NCBI RefSeq assembly: GCF_027186265.1
Contig: NZ_CP114176.1
Coordinates: 1,736,001-1,800,000, forward strand
Direction of reading: 5' to 3'
Origin: Lentibacillus daqui
Lineage (GTDB): Bacteria > Bacillota > Bacilli > Bacillales > Amphibacillaceae
DNA length: 64,000 bases
The notes beneath the pieces were generated by a model that saw only the letters and a program-made list of their open reading frames with translations, was not told where the DNA came from and searched no databases. The stretch's first letter is position 1. Each line of letters opens with the position of its first letter. Positions 17,337 through 25,274 of this stretch are shown here, in pieces. A program made the translations under genes and the position numbers.

Positions 17337-18140
17337 TTGATAAGTACACAGATGAAAAGCAACGTCATGCCAATGGCTAATGAAACGACCCCAATTTTTC
17401 AGCTTAAAGACTTGAATGTTTATTATGGAGAAAACCATGCCGTAAAAAATGTTTCCTTATCGATTCTAAAACAAGCTATCACAGCCTTAATTGGGCCATC
17501 AGGATGCGGAAAGTCCACTTTTTTAAGAACACTCAACCGCATGAATGATTTAATACCCGAAGCACGATGTGAAGGTGAAATTGTCTACGGGGATGTTAAT
17601 TTACTCGATCGAAAAATTGATGTTGTAGGACTTCGCAAAGAGATTGGTATGGTCTTTCAAAAGCCGAATCCATTTCCCAAGTCCATTTTCAATAATGTGG
17701 CTTATGGGCCCAAAATGCAGGGAATTAAAAATAAAAAGAATCTAAGTGAAATTGTTGAGAAAAGTCTAAGGGACGCAACGCTATGGGATGAGGTAAAAGA
17801 CCGTCTTGATCAGAATGCTTATGGCCTTTCTGGCGGTCAGCAACAACGGCTTTGTATTGCGCGTTGTTTAGCTGTGAAACCAAGTGTCATTTTAATGGAT
17901 GAACCGACATCTGCGCTCGACCCGGTATCAACATTGAAAATCGAGGAACTTATCCAAAGATTAAAAGAAAAATTTAGCATTGTGATCGTAACCCATAATA
18001 TGCAGCAGGCGTCACGGATTTCGGATCAAACTGCATTTTTCCTTAATGGTGAGGTGGTGGAAATGTTTGATACAGCTTCCATTTTTTCAAATCCGTCTGA
18101 TCAACGTACGAAAGACTATATCTCAGGTAAGTTCGGATAA
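17337..18140 (+). CDS. pstB: Phosphate ABC transporter ATPase
   Basis: The ATPase that powers phosphate uptake. Walker A GPSGCGKST is at residues 53-61, the signature LSGGQ at 164-168 and Walker B VILMDEP at 184-190. The TTG at 17337 is nine bases after GGGAGG and is taken as the start; an ATG at 17352 is the alternative. This operon has a single pstB, unlike B. subtilis with two, and no phoU follows. The next genes are phoP and phoR. Confidence 0.95.
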   Translation: MISTQMKSNVMPMANETTPIFQLKDLNVYYGENHAVKNVSLSILKQAITALIGPSGCGKSTFLRTLNRMNDLIPEARCEGEIVYGDVNLLDRKIDVVGLRKEIGMVFQKPNPFPKSIFNNVAYGPKMQGIKNKKNLSEIVEKSLRDATLWDEVKDRLDQNAYGLSGGQQQRLCIARCLAVKPSVILMDEPTSALDPVSTLKIEELIQRLKEKFSIVIVTHNMQQASRISDQTAFFLNGEVVEMFDTASIFSNPSDQRTKDYISGKFG

Positions 18141-18170
18141 ATAAACCCTGAGTGATTCCTGAAGCAAATG

Positions 18171-18209
18171 TTAACATTCATTGAGGTTTTCAAATGATTT
18201 GTATATATT
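18171..18209 (+). promoter_or_regulatory. phoPR promoter with one Pho-like hexamer
   Basis: TTGAGG (18181-18186) and TATATT (18204-18209) are separated by 17 bases, a good SigA promoter. TTAACA (18171-18176), identical to the PhoP half-box, lies just upstream but is not repeated at 11 bases, so autoregulation is only a possibility. Confidence 0.6.
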
Positions 18210-18277
18210 AAACATAGTGTCCCCTGATGTGTGGAACAAAAGTCCGTTAAACAATAAACGCAGAATGGAGTGTGAAA

Positions 18278-18982
18278 ATGAACGAAAAAGTCATGGTTGT
18301 CGATGACGAAATCTCCATCGTTACATTGCTTGAATTTAATCTCACAAAAGCCGGCTATGAGGTAATACCCGTCACGGATGGTCTTACCGCTCTCCATCTA
18401 GTCAAAGAAAAACAGCCTGATTTAATTGTTCTTGATCTAATGTTGCCGGGGATGGATGGAATAGATGTCTGCAAACAGCTAAGGGAACAGAAATTGCTCA
18501 CCCCGATTATTATGCTAACGGCAAAGGATGACGAATTTGATAAAGTACTCGGTCTTGAGCTGGGGGCGGATGATTACATTACCAAGCCATTCAGTCCGAG
18601 GGAAGTCGTATCCCGCGTAAAGGCGGTACTCCGACGTACCATTCTTGCAAATGATGAATTGGAATTATCAAAGGAAGAACAAATAGTCATTGGTGAATTG
18701 GAAATTTACCCCAAAAAATATGAAGCTTATTTCAAAGGCCAGGAAATGGAATGTACGCCGAAGGAATTTGAATTACTCGTGTATTTAGCACAAAATAAGG
18801 GCAATGTTCTTTCAAGGGAACAAATTCTCAATGCGGTTTGGAATTTTGATTATGTCGGTGACACAAGAATTGCTGATGTGCATGTTAGCCATTTGCGTGA
18901 AAAAATTGAAGAAAATACGAAAAAACCGGGTTATATAAAAACGGTTCGCGGATTTGGATATAAATTGGAGGAACCCAAATGA
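18278..18982 (+). CDS. phoP: Response regulator PhoP (OmpR family)
   Basis: A 234-residue response regulator with receiver domain (acidic pocket D9/D10, phospho-acceptor D53, K103) and C-terminal winged-helix DNA-binding domain (CTPKEFELLVYLAQNKGNVLSREQ). The ATG at 18278 is eight bases after TGGAG. The adjacent pst operon and its Pho boxes support PhoP over the closely related WalR or ResD. Its stop overlaps phoR by four bases (ATGA). Confidence 0.88.
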   Translation: MNEKVMVVDDEISIVTLLEFNLTKAGYEVIPVTDGLTALHLVKEKQPDLIVLDLMLPGMDGIDVCKQLREQKLLTPIIMLTAKDDEFDKVLGLELGADDYITKPFSPREVVSRVKAVLRRTILANDELELSKEEQIVIGELEIYPKKYEAYFKGQEMECTPKEFELLVYLAQNKGNVLSREQILNAVWNFDYVGDTRIADVHVSHLREKIEENTKKPGYIKTVRGFGYKLEEPK

Positions 18983-20355
18983 TACACCATATCGTATTCC
19001 AATTTATGGCTATATTGAGTGGGATATTATTGGTGTTACTATTAGGTGCCGGAATTGTGCTATTTTTGTTTTCAGGACACTTGTTGCTCGTTTCCGTAGT
19101 GTTAATATCGACATTCCTTTTGTTCCTATTCATTGGATATTTTGTCATTAGGAATTTTGCAAAACCATTGGATGAATCGGTTAGAATGATCAAGCAGTTC
19201 ACAGCTGGTAATTTCAGTACACGTACATACATAGATAAGCCGAAATCCACCGGTCAGCTAAATCGTCATTTGAACGAACTTGGAGAAAGCTTGCAAAAAA
19301 CGGTCAAGTTATCCCAGATTCAACAAGACCAGTTGGAGACGTTAATTGAAAACATTGACAGTTCTTTACTTCTCATTGATATGGACGGGCATTTACGGCT
19401 TGCCAATCAAACCTTCCAGGATATGTTTCATATTAAAAAAGGAGATTGGTTCCACAAAAACTATCAATATGTTCTCCATGATGAGGAAGTTAGAAACACA
19501 ATACATGAATCCATCGTTAACGAAACGATTGTACGTCAATCCGTTATCCTGCCGCTTGGTATTGAAAGACGATATATTGACATTTACTGTGCCCCAATTA
19601 AACACGGTTCCAGTCATGCGAAAGGAATTGTTGTCGTCCTTCGTGATATTACTGAGCTAAAGAAACTAGAAAAAGTAAGAAAAGAATTTGTTGCTAATGT
19701 GTCCCATGAATTAAAAACCCCTGTTACCTCTCTAAAGGGATTTGCCGAAACACTGTTGGATGAAGAGATGAAAGATGAAAATATTAGAAAGAAATTTATG
19801 ACGATTATTTTGAGAGAAAGTGAGCGATTGGAAGCGTTAATTTATGATTTACTGGAACTCTCAAAAATTGAAAGTGATACGTTTCAACTGAATTGGCAAG
19901 AAGTGGATCTTAGCAAAATTGTAGATGAAACGCTTGAATTACTACAAGAAGAAGCAAAAGAAAAAAGCATTGATATACAATCCGGGGCGAAAGGACATAC
20001 CGTGATCGAGGGCGATCCTTTTCGCTTGAAACAAATGTTCATTAATGTTATCACAAATGCTATTGTTTATTCCCCCGAAAAAGGGTTTATACATGTTCAT
20101 GTTGAAGGTTTCCCTCGTACTGTTGAATTTATTGTCAAGGATAACGGGATAGGAATAAGCTTGGATGAAATTCCGCGAATTTTTGAGCGTTTTTATCGCG
20201 TTGACAAGGCAAGGGGCCGGAATTCCGGCGGTACAGGTCTTGGGCTTGCCATCGTTAAACACTTAACAGAGGCGCACAACGGAAGAATTGATGTAAGAAG
20301 CGAGATCGGGAAAGGGACAACGTTTAAAATTATATTCCCTAGGTCACAAGAATAG
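18979..20355 (+). CDS. phoR: Sensor histidine kinase PhoR, short-sensor form
   Basis: Domains in order: two nearly adjacent membrane helices (about 5-30 and 33-56), HAMP, a PAS domain (about 110-215), HisKA with H243 in NVSHELKTP, and HATPase with the N and G boxes (NVITNAI, DNGIGI). At 458 residues it is about 120 shorter than B. subtilis PhoR because the extracytoplasmic domain between the helices is absent. This recalls Escherichia coli PhoR, which senses through Pst and PhoU. The start overlaps the phoP stop. A hairpin at 20394-20417 may end the transcript. Confidence 0.87.
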   Translation: MIHHIVFQFMAILSGILLVLLLGAGIVLFLFSGHLLLVSVVLISTFLLFLFIGYFVIRNFAKPLDESVRMIKQFTAGNFSTRTYIDKPKSTGQLNRHLNELGESLQKTVKLSQIQQDQLETLIENIDSSLLLIDMDGHLRLANQTFQDMFHIKKGDWFHKNYQYVLHDEEVRNTIHESIVNETIVRQSVILPLGIERRYIDIYCAPIKHGSSHAKGIVVVLRDITELKKLEKVRKEFVANVSHELKTPVTSLKGFAETLLDEEMKDENIRKKFMTIILRESERLEALIYDLLELSKIESDTFQLNWQEVDLSKIVDETLELLQEEAKEKSIDIQSGAKGHTVIEGDPFRLKQMFINVITNAIVYSPEKGFIHVHVEGFPRTVEFIVKDNGIGISLDEIPRIFERFYRVDKARGRNSGGTGLGLAIVKHLTEAHNGRIDVRSEIGKGTTFKIIFPRSQE

Positions 20356-20751
20356 AACTTACAATATCGGATCAACCATGGAGAAGCGAGTATTACAATA
20401 ATACACGACCCTCGCTTAAGAGGTAAATAAAGTTGGAATCGCTACAAGTGTCCCGAATAAAATCATTAAGGACAGCACTATTATATTTTTCCTGGAAAGC
20501 CGTCAACTGAATTGAACGGGACGGCTTAATTGCCGATTTATACAAACTGCTCGATACGGACCTGGTAGTTTTAACCAGGTCCGTCCCAGTGCAACCTTTT
20601 CATTGTTTTTCACACCCATTTATATTATTATTTATACTGTTAACTTAAGGTTGTACAGGTATGTGAAAATAATCACGAAGTATCGATGCGGCTTGGGGTT
20701 TTTCTCCAGCACATGATATATAAATTTTATAGCAAGCAGGAGAGAAGAAAA
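20356..20751. other. Gene-free stretch with hairpins and a gene scrap
   Basis: It contains stem-loops at 20394-20417 (AAGCGAG/CTCGCTT), 20497-20527 (AAGCCGTC/GACGGCTT) and 20556-20584 (11-bp ACGGACCTGGT stem), none with a clear T-run. Bases 20480-20510 match 28 of 31 bases of the LLM pseudogene at 13193-13223 and read QLTAFQEKYN on the minus strand. A promoter for mvaS (TTCACA 20609, TATACT 20633, 18-base spacer) is plausible. Confidence 0.5.
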
Positions 20752-21927
20752 TTGAAAATAGGAATCGATAAAATAGGCTTTTATACACCTCATTTGTATG
20801 TAGACATGAACAAACTGGCTGTCAGTAGAAATGTAGAACCCGAGAAATTTACAATCGGAATCGGCCAGGAAAAAATGGCAATTCCACCGCTAACTCAGGA
20901 CGCTGTCTCACTTGCAGCAAACGCGGCCCTGAAAATATTAGATGACGATGATAAAGAGAAGATTGATTTTGTTATTTTTGGAACGGAGTCGGGGATTGAT
21001 CACTCCAAATCAGCAGCGGTATATGTTCATCAATTGCTTGGGTTAAAACCACAAGCACGCGCCATTGAATTAAAACAGGCCTGTTATGGGGCAACTGCTG
21101 GTATCCAAATGGCTAAAGGGCATATCGCACTACATCCAGGAAGCAAAGTGCTGGTATTGGGATCAGATATCGCCCGTTATGGTTTGAATACCTCGGGAGA
21201 AGCTACGCAAGGGGCTGGTGCAGTTGCATTACTCATTAGTGCAGATCCAAAAATTATGGTTTTGGAAGAACATAATGCATACATGACCGCTGATATTATG
21301 GATTTCTGGCGGCCAATTTACGCTGATAAGGCATTTGTGGATGGAAAATTTTCCAATGAACAGTATATTGCGTTTTTCAATAACGTTTGGCGGCAATACA
21401 AAGAAAAGACAGGTCTGGAACTGCAAGATTATGAAGCAATCTGTTATCACTTGCCATATACAAAAATGGGTAAAAAGGCGTTGCGCACCATTTTGGATGA
21501 AGGAACAGTAGTGGACCAGGAACGGATCATGGCCAATTATCAAATTAGTACGGCGTATAATCGGGTGGTCGGCAATATTTATACAGGATCATTGTATTTA
21601 AGCTTGTTATCGTTATTAGAACAAAAAGAAAACCTGGAGGCGGGATCCAGAATCGGGTTATATAGTTACGGCTCGGGTGCAGTAGGTGAGTTCTTCAGTG
21701 GAATTTTGCAACCAAATTACCGAAAACACCTGCAAATAGACCAACATACCAAGCTATTTTCTGAACGTACCGAGGTAACTGTTCCTGAATACGAAGCCAT
21801 TTTTGAGGAAACTTTACCCACGAATGATCGGAAGGTGGAATTGGAAATCGACCAGGATCCTGCAACCATTTGCTTTGCAGGTATAACGGATAATAAGCGA
21901 CAATACATCAATAAATCAGCTAAATAA
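20752..21927 (+). CDS. mvaS: Hydroxymethylglutaryl-CoA synthase
   Basis: MvaS condenses acetyl-CoA and acetoacetyl-CoA to HMG-CoA, the entry to the mevalonate route to isoprenoids. The catalytic cysteine is C111 in LKQACYGATAG and E79 lies in FGTESG. I chose TTG at 20752, eight bases after GCAGGAGAG, so that the protein starts MKIGIDKIGFYTPHLYVDM as homologues do; upstream in-frame codons add unsupported residues. Length 391 is normal. No other mevalonate gene is in the window. Confidence 0.93.
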   Translation: MKIGIDKIGFYTPHLYVDMNKLAVSRNVEPEKFTIGIGQEKMAIPPLTQDAVSLAANAALKILDDDDKEKIDFVIFGTESGIDHSKSAAVYVHQLLGLKPQARAIELKQACYGATAGIQMAKGHIALHPGSKVLVLGSDIARYGLNTSGEATQGAGAVALLISADPKIMVLEEHNAYMTADIMDFWRPIYADKAFVDGKFSNEQYIAFFNNVWRQYKEKTGLELQDYEAICYHLPYTKMGKKALRTILDEGTVVDQERIMANYQISTAYNRVVGNIYTGSLYLSLLSLLEQKENLEAGSRIGLYSYGSGAVGEFFSGILQPNYRKHLQIDQHTKLFSERTEVTVPEYEAIFEETLPTNDRKVELEIDQDPATICFAGITDNKRQYINKSAK

Positions 21928-21941
21928 CTGTAACAAATTAG

Positions 21942-21982
21942 TAGAACCATAGCGAGCGCCAATGCTATGGTTCTATTTTTAT
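21942..21982 (+). terminator. Terminator after mvaS
   Basis: TAGAACCATAGC pairs perfectly with GCTATGGTTCTA (21964-21975) around ten bases and is followed by TTTTTATTT. Confidence 0.9.
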
Positions 21983-22077
21983 TTCTTGGCAGGGTAGCGG
22001 TAAAAAGTATATAATAATGGTTACATTAATCGGAAAGATAGTTTGGCTATTACTATTTTAAAGAAAGGACAATCCCA

Positions 22078-22704
22078 ATGGAAACAGCGACCCAATCATT
22101 ACCGGAACATGAAATCCTGGCTATATTACGGGCTGCAGATGAAATTATTGCACAAGGCGGACGGACATTGCTTGCCAAAATCCTGAAAGGTTCACGAGAG
22201 AAAAAGGTTCTTGCACTAGAATTGGACAAGTGCCCAGTCTATGGTTATTTCAAACCGGAAAAAATGGAAGCGGTCAAGGAAAAAATTGAGTGGATGATCG
22301 ATTATGATTTCCTTGATATTCAATATTCAGGGAAACTTCCGATGATTGTGTTCACGGAACGCGGCTGGTATATTGAACGGGATCGGCGTGCTGATGAATT
22401 TTTGGCTGAATGGGATAAGTGGATAGAAGAAGATCAACCAATACCAGATATGACCTACTTAAAGGATCGCAATCGAGGAATGATACTTTTGCTATTGAAA
22501 AAAGTGCAGGAATCGGGGGAAACTAAATATATCCCGTATCTGGAGGCATGGGAACAGGTTGACTATAAAAAGGTACGTGCGGAAATCAGGAAAACAATCG
22601 GCATGTTGAAATCTGGAGAACAGGTTGATCGTAGTGAAGCTTTGGAAAGGCAACAGGAATGGAACGAAGCATTAAAAGGATCTGCCCACAGGATATACAG
22701 CTAA
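22078..22704 (+). CDS. RQC-minor-type DNA-binding protein, frame ends early
   Basis: The 208-residue product has an N-terminal winged-helix RQC-like domain (ADEIIAQGGRTLLAKILKGS..KVLALELDKCPVYG, about residues 18-105), the pattern annotated as RQC-minor-1 DNA-binding proteins. A helical region follows. Homologues continue into a zinc ribbon; here the ribbon is encoded directly downstream in the -1 frame (see 22677-22835), so this frame terminates with unrelated residues after about L199. Either a real mutation, a sequencing indel in AAAA at 22674-22677, or a -1 frameshift. DNA binding is inferred; the role is unknown. Confidence 0.75.
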   Translation: METATQSLPEHEILAILRAADEIIAQGGRTLLAKILKGSREKKVLALELDKCPVYGYFKPEKMEAVKEKIEWMIDYDFLDIQYSGKLPMIVFTERGWYIERDRRADEFLAEWDKWIEEDQPIPDMTYLKDRNRGMILLLLKKVQESGETKYIPYLEAWEQVDYKKVRAEIRKTIGMLKSGEQVDRSEALERQQEWNEALKGSAHRIYS

Positions 22705-22835
22705 AGTGCTGGGAATGTGGTGATCGGTTTACCTTTTCAATCGGAGAACAAAAGTTTTTTAAAGACATGGGTTTTCAGTGGCCAAAACGATGTGAAAAAT
22801 GCCGGTTGGAACGGAAATTTGGCGAATTATTTTGA
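22677..22835 (+). pseudogene. Zinc-ribbon C-terminus of the RQC-minor protein in the -1 frame
   Basis: This frame has no start of its own but reads ICPQDIQLKCWECG, then GEQKFFKDMGF and RCEKCRLERK before TGA at 22833-22835. The two CxxC pairs and FTFSIGEQKFF spacing define the treble-clef zinc ribbon usual for the C-terminus of this family. One extra A in the AAAA run at 22674-22677 would fuse it to the preceding 199 residues, giving about 252 residues. Confidence 0.75.
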
Positions 22836-22858
22836 AACAGTCTCAAAAGGAGAGGAGA

Positions 22859-23323
22859 ATGAACGTGGCAGCCGCAAAGGAAAAATTAGCAGAAAAGAAA
22901 GAGCAGTTACTTCAGCTTACAGGTGATTTTAGCAAAACGTATTTAAATGAGGAATATGAGGTGGTTGTAAAAAAGCTGATCGATAAAATGGCTAGAAAGC
23001 GGGATGTGCCATTTATTGCCGGGAAAATTGAAATTTGGGCTGCGGCTATTATTCATGCATTGGGGACGGTGAATTTTTTATTTGACGAGAGTACGCAACC
23101 ATATGCTTCTGTTACAGATATCAATGAATATTTTCATACAAATAAAAGTACTGTCTCGCAAAAGTCAAAAAAGATTCGCGATATGTTTAACATGTCCTAT
23201 TTTGATAGTGAGTTTGCAACAGAGTCGGTTAAACAAGAGAATCCACTTAATAATATGTCAATGATAAATGGACTACTCGTTCCAAACGATATGATTAAGA
23301 CAGATTTGGATGATGGGAATTAA
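22859..23323 (+). CDS. DUF6398 domain protein
   Basis: A 154-residue protein whose centre (YLNEEYEVVVKKLIDKMARK, then GKIEIWAAAIIHALGTVNFLFD and STVSQKSKKIRD) matches the DUF6398 pattern, a helical domain with a helix-turn-helix-like end. AAAGGAGAGGA precedes the ATG at 22859. It follows the zinc-ribbon frame by 23 bases and probably shares its transcript. Function is unknown. Confidence 0.7.
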   Translation: MNVAAAKEKLAEKKEQLLQLTGDFSKTYLNEEYEVVVKKLIDKMARKRDVPFIAGKIEIWAAAIIHALGTVNFLFDESTQPYASVTDINEYFHTNKSTVSQKSKKIRDMFNMSYFDSEFATESVKQENPLNNMSMINGLLVPNDMIKTDLDDGN

Positions 23324-23385
23324 GGGTAGCCGAAATCCTGGGTGTTACCATACAAGATAAAAGTGACAGTGAACGATTTGAATTG

Positions 23386-23685
23386 ATGGAAGTAACGAAC
23401 GAGCATTTGGGAAGGTACTACCGGTATTTGCAACAGCACTTGACTTTTCCTTTTCGAGCAACTTATGAAGAAGAAACGGGACCGCTTTCATTTACTGAAC
23501 ATGAGTTGAATTGTCTCCAGCTGGATCAAGAGATACAATTTGAAGAATTTTACGGAATCCTCGTTGAATGTAGGGAAGGGAGAAAGAAAACAATACGGGA
23601 ATTAGCTGATATTGTAGTCGATGAGGAAAATGTAAATTATCAACTAATTGACGATTATCAAACATGGTTTTGGAATTATCGTTAG
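23386..23685 (+). CDS. CcbP-like small acidic protein, possibly 5'-truncated
   Basis: About 99 residues with LTFPFRATYEEETGPL, EEFYGILVECREGRKK and the end NYQLIDDYQTWFWNYR, the pattern of the calcium-binding CcbP family (PF11535, remembered similarity). No ribosome binding site precedes the TTG/ATG pair at 23383-23386. Protein-like sequence (RVAEILGVTIQDKSDSERFE) extends upstream to about 23323 without a start codon, so the gene may be the C-terminal part of a longer, broken one. Calcium binding is not tested by sequence alone. Confidence 0.5.
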   Translation: MEVTNEHLGRYYRYLQQHLTFPFRATYEEETGPLSFTEHELNCLQLDQEIQFEEFYGILVECREGRKKTIRELADIVVDEENVNYQLIDDYQTWFWNYR

Positions 23686-23716
23686 AATAGTGAAGCATGG
23701 TTAGGGAGAGAACTTG

Positions 23717-24493
23717 ATGAATAAACCAGTAGAATCAGATGATATATGGGATGCAAACCTTTACGACGGGAAGCATGGATTCGTTTCCAAATATGGGAAT
23801 AACGTTATCAATATATTGGAACCGAACATGGGAGAGTCTATTCTTGATCTTGGCTGCGGCACCGGAGACTTAACAAAAACGCTTTATGATCTTGGTGTCT
23901 ATGTAACAGGAATGGATAAATCAGCAAATATGATTGACCAAGCCCGGTTTAAGTATCCAGATATACCGTTTCAAGTTGGCGATGCTACAGCATTACCTTT
24001 TGATGAGACGTTTGATGCAATATTTTCCAACGCAACGCTTCATTGGATCAAGTCGCCGGAGAAGGCCCTGCAGTCGATTTATCATAGCCTGAAAAAAGGC
24101 GGTCGTTTTGTAGCGGAATTTGGTGCGAAAGGAAATGTAAAAACAATCACCAATTCTATTGAAAAGCAATTTGCTATGTTGGGACTAACTTATCAGCAGG
24201 AACGTTTTCCGTGGTATTTTCCAAGTGTTGGTGAGTATGCATCGTTAATGGAGCTGGTTGGGTTTAAAGTTGTCTATGCCAGTCAATTCGAACGTCCAAC
24301 ACCACTTGAAGGCGGGAACGGATTGAGAAATTGGATCGAGATGTTTGGCAAAATGATGTTTATCGGGTTGGAGTATGAAACAATCCAAAAGATAATTACG
24401 GGTGTGGAAAATGATTTACGGGATACCATGTTTCAAGATAATAGCTGGATTGCGGATTATGAACGGATCAGGGTTAAGGGAATAAAGGAGTGA
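23717..24493 (+). CDS. Class I SAM-dependent methyltransferase
   Basis: A 258-residue Rossmann-fold methyltransferase with motif I LDLGCGTGDLT (residues about 43-53), an acidic residue after the second strand (GMDKS) and a post-II segment FDAIFSNATLHWI. ATG at 23717 is eight bases after GGGAG. The overall form is that of ubiquinone/trans-aconitate-type methyltransferases, but the substrate cannot be read from sequence. It is followed by a CAGGCTG/CAGCCTG hairpin (24528-24553). Confidence 0.8.
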   Translation: MNKPVESDDIWDANLYDGKHGFVSKYGNNVINILEPNMGESILDLGCGTGDLTKTLYDLGVYVTGMDKSANMIDQARFKYPDIPFQVGDATALPFDETFDAIFSNATLHWIKSPEKALQSIYHSLKKGGRFVAEFGAKGNVKTITNSIEKQFAMLGLTYQQERFPWYFPSVGEYASLMELVGFKVVYASQFERPTPLEGGNGLRNWIEMFGKMMFIGLEYETIQKIITGVENDLRDTMFQDNSWIADYERIRVKGIKE

Positions 24494-24600
24494 TCTACTC
24501 AGGGGGGGGTTTTTGTGAAAACGTCAACAGGCTGCCGGTAATCTGACAGCCTGCATTGCTTTGTATTTTTAAGTTTTACTTTCCAATGCACTGCTGGTGA

Positions 24601-24738
24601 TTAACACCAGCAAGCGCCAACGATGATAAGAAGGATGAATAATACAACGATCAATGCAAATCCGCCGCCAGTACCGACATATCCACCGCCGTATCCGTAT
24701 CCTCCACAACCACACATGTTACGACAACCGAAACCCAT
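24601..24738 (-). CDS. YjcZ family sporulation protein
   Basis: A 45-residue protein with a Gly/Tyr/Cys-rich head (MGFGCRNMCGCGGYGYGGGY) and a single membrane-like segment GGGFALIVVLFILLIIVGA, the hallmark of the YjcZ/YhdX spore family. AAGGAGG lies well placed before the ATG on the minus strand. It is too short for standard gene finding. Four cysteines in the head and tail are unusual for the family. Paralogues are at 24783-24901 (broken) and 54856-54939. Confidence 0.85.
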   Translation of the reverse strand: MGFGCRNMCGCGGYGYGGGYVGTGGGFALIVVLFILLIIVGACWC

Positions 24739-24782
24739 AATAAAATTCCTCCTTCATTTAATTAAAATTTTTATCTTGCCGT

Positions 24783-24901
24783 TTAATATCCATATCCTCC
24801 AACATAGGCTGCCAATACAATAATTAATAGGATAAACAACACAACGATTAAAGCAAATCCGCCACCATATCCTGCTCCTGCAAACAGCCTTGCTTATTCA
24901 A
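24783..24901 (-). pseudogene. Frameshifted YjcZ family gene
   Basis: The minus strand encodes AGAGYGGGFALIVVLFILLI and a YVGGYGY end in one frame, but the ribosome binding site GGAGGTGAT and its TTG start (24899-24901) are in another. The length of 119 bases is one short of a multiple of three; one extra T in the TTT at about 24883 would give a 39-residue YjcZ protein. It is either inactivated or carries a sequencing indel. Confidence 0.65.
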
Positions 24902-25274
24902 GTATCACCTCCATACTGCCTACAATCAATATATGTGAGCAGGTAGCGAATGTTAGGGACATTATCCCAAGTCCGCCTCTTTTTTGGGTGACTTTTTTCA
25001 AGACTAGCGTACATGCGTTTTTTATTGTGACTTTTCTGGTCATTATGTAATTACTTTGTGCGATGGTACTGGCTGGATTTATTTGACGAATGTAAAGAGC
25101 AAAGGGAAGCAACTTGGGATTACCTTGTGAGATACATAAATTGTGTGTTTTAGTTAGGTGACTTTTTAAGGAAGGTGTCCAAAATTCATCAAATGATAAA
25201 GTGAGGCTCTTGCTTTTGATTTGGTGATCTTTGGACACGTGTTAAAACATGAAGCATAAAGGGGGGTTACAGAG
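24902..25274. other. Gene-free stretch
   Basis: No coding sequence, strong hairpin or clear promoter is seen. The sequence TGACTTTT recurs three times (near 24989, 25029 and 25159) without regular spacing. It must carry the promoter of the broken YjcZ gene and the end of the minus-strand yolD transcript. Confidence 0.4.

Noticed and set aside
20556..20584. 11-bp hairpin before mvaS as a riboswitch or attenuator
   Set aside because: It is a single stem without conserved aptamer sequence or a competing terminator, and lies well upstream of the likely promoter.
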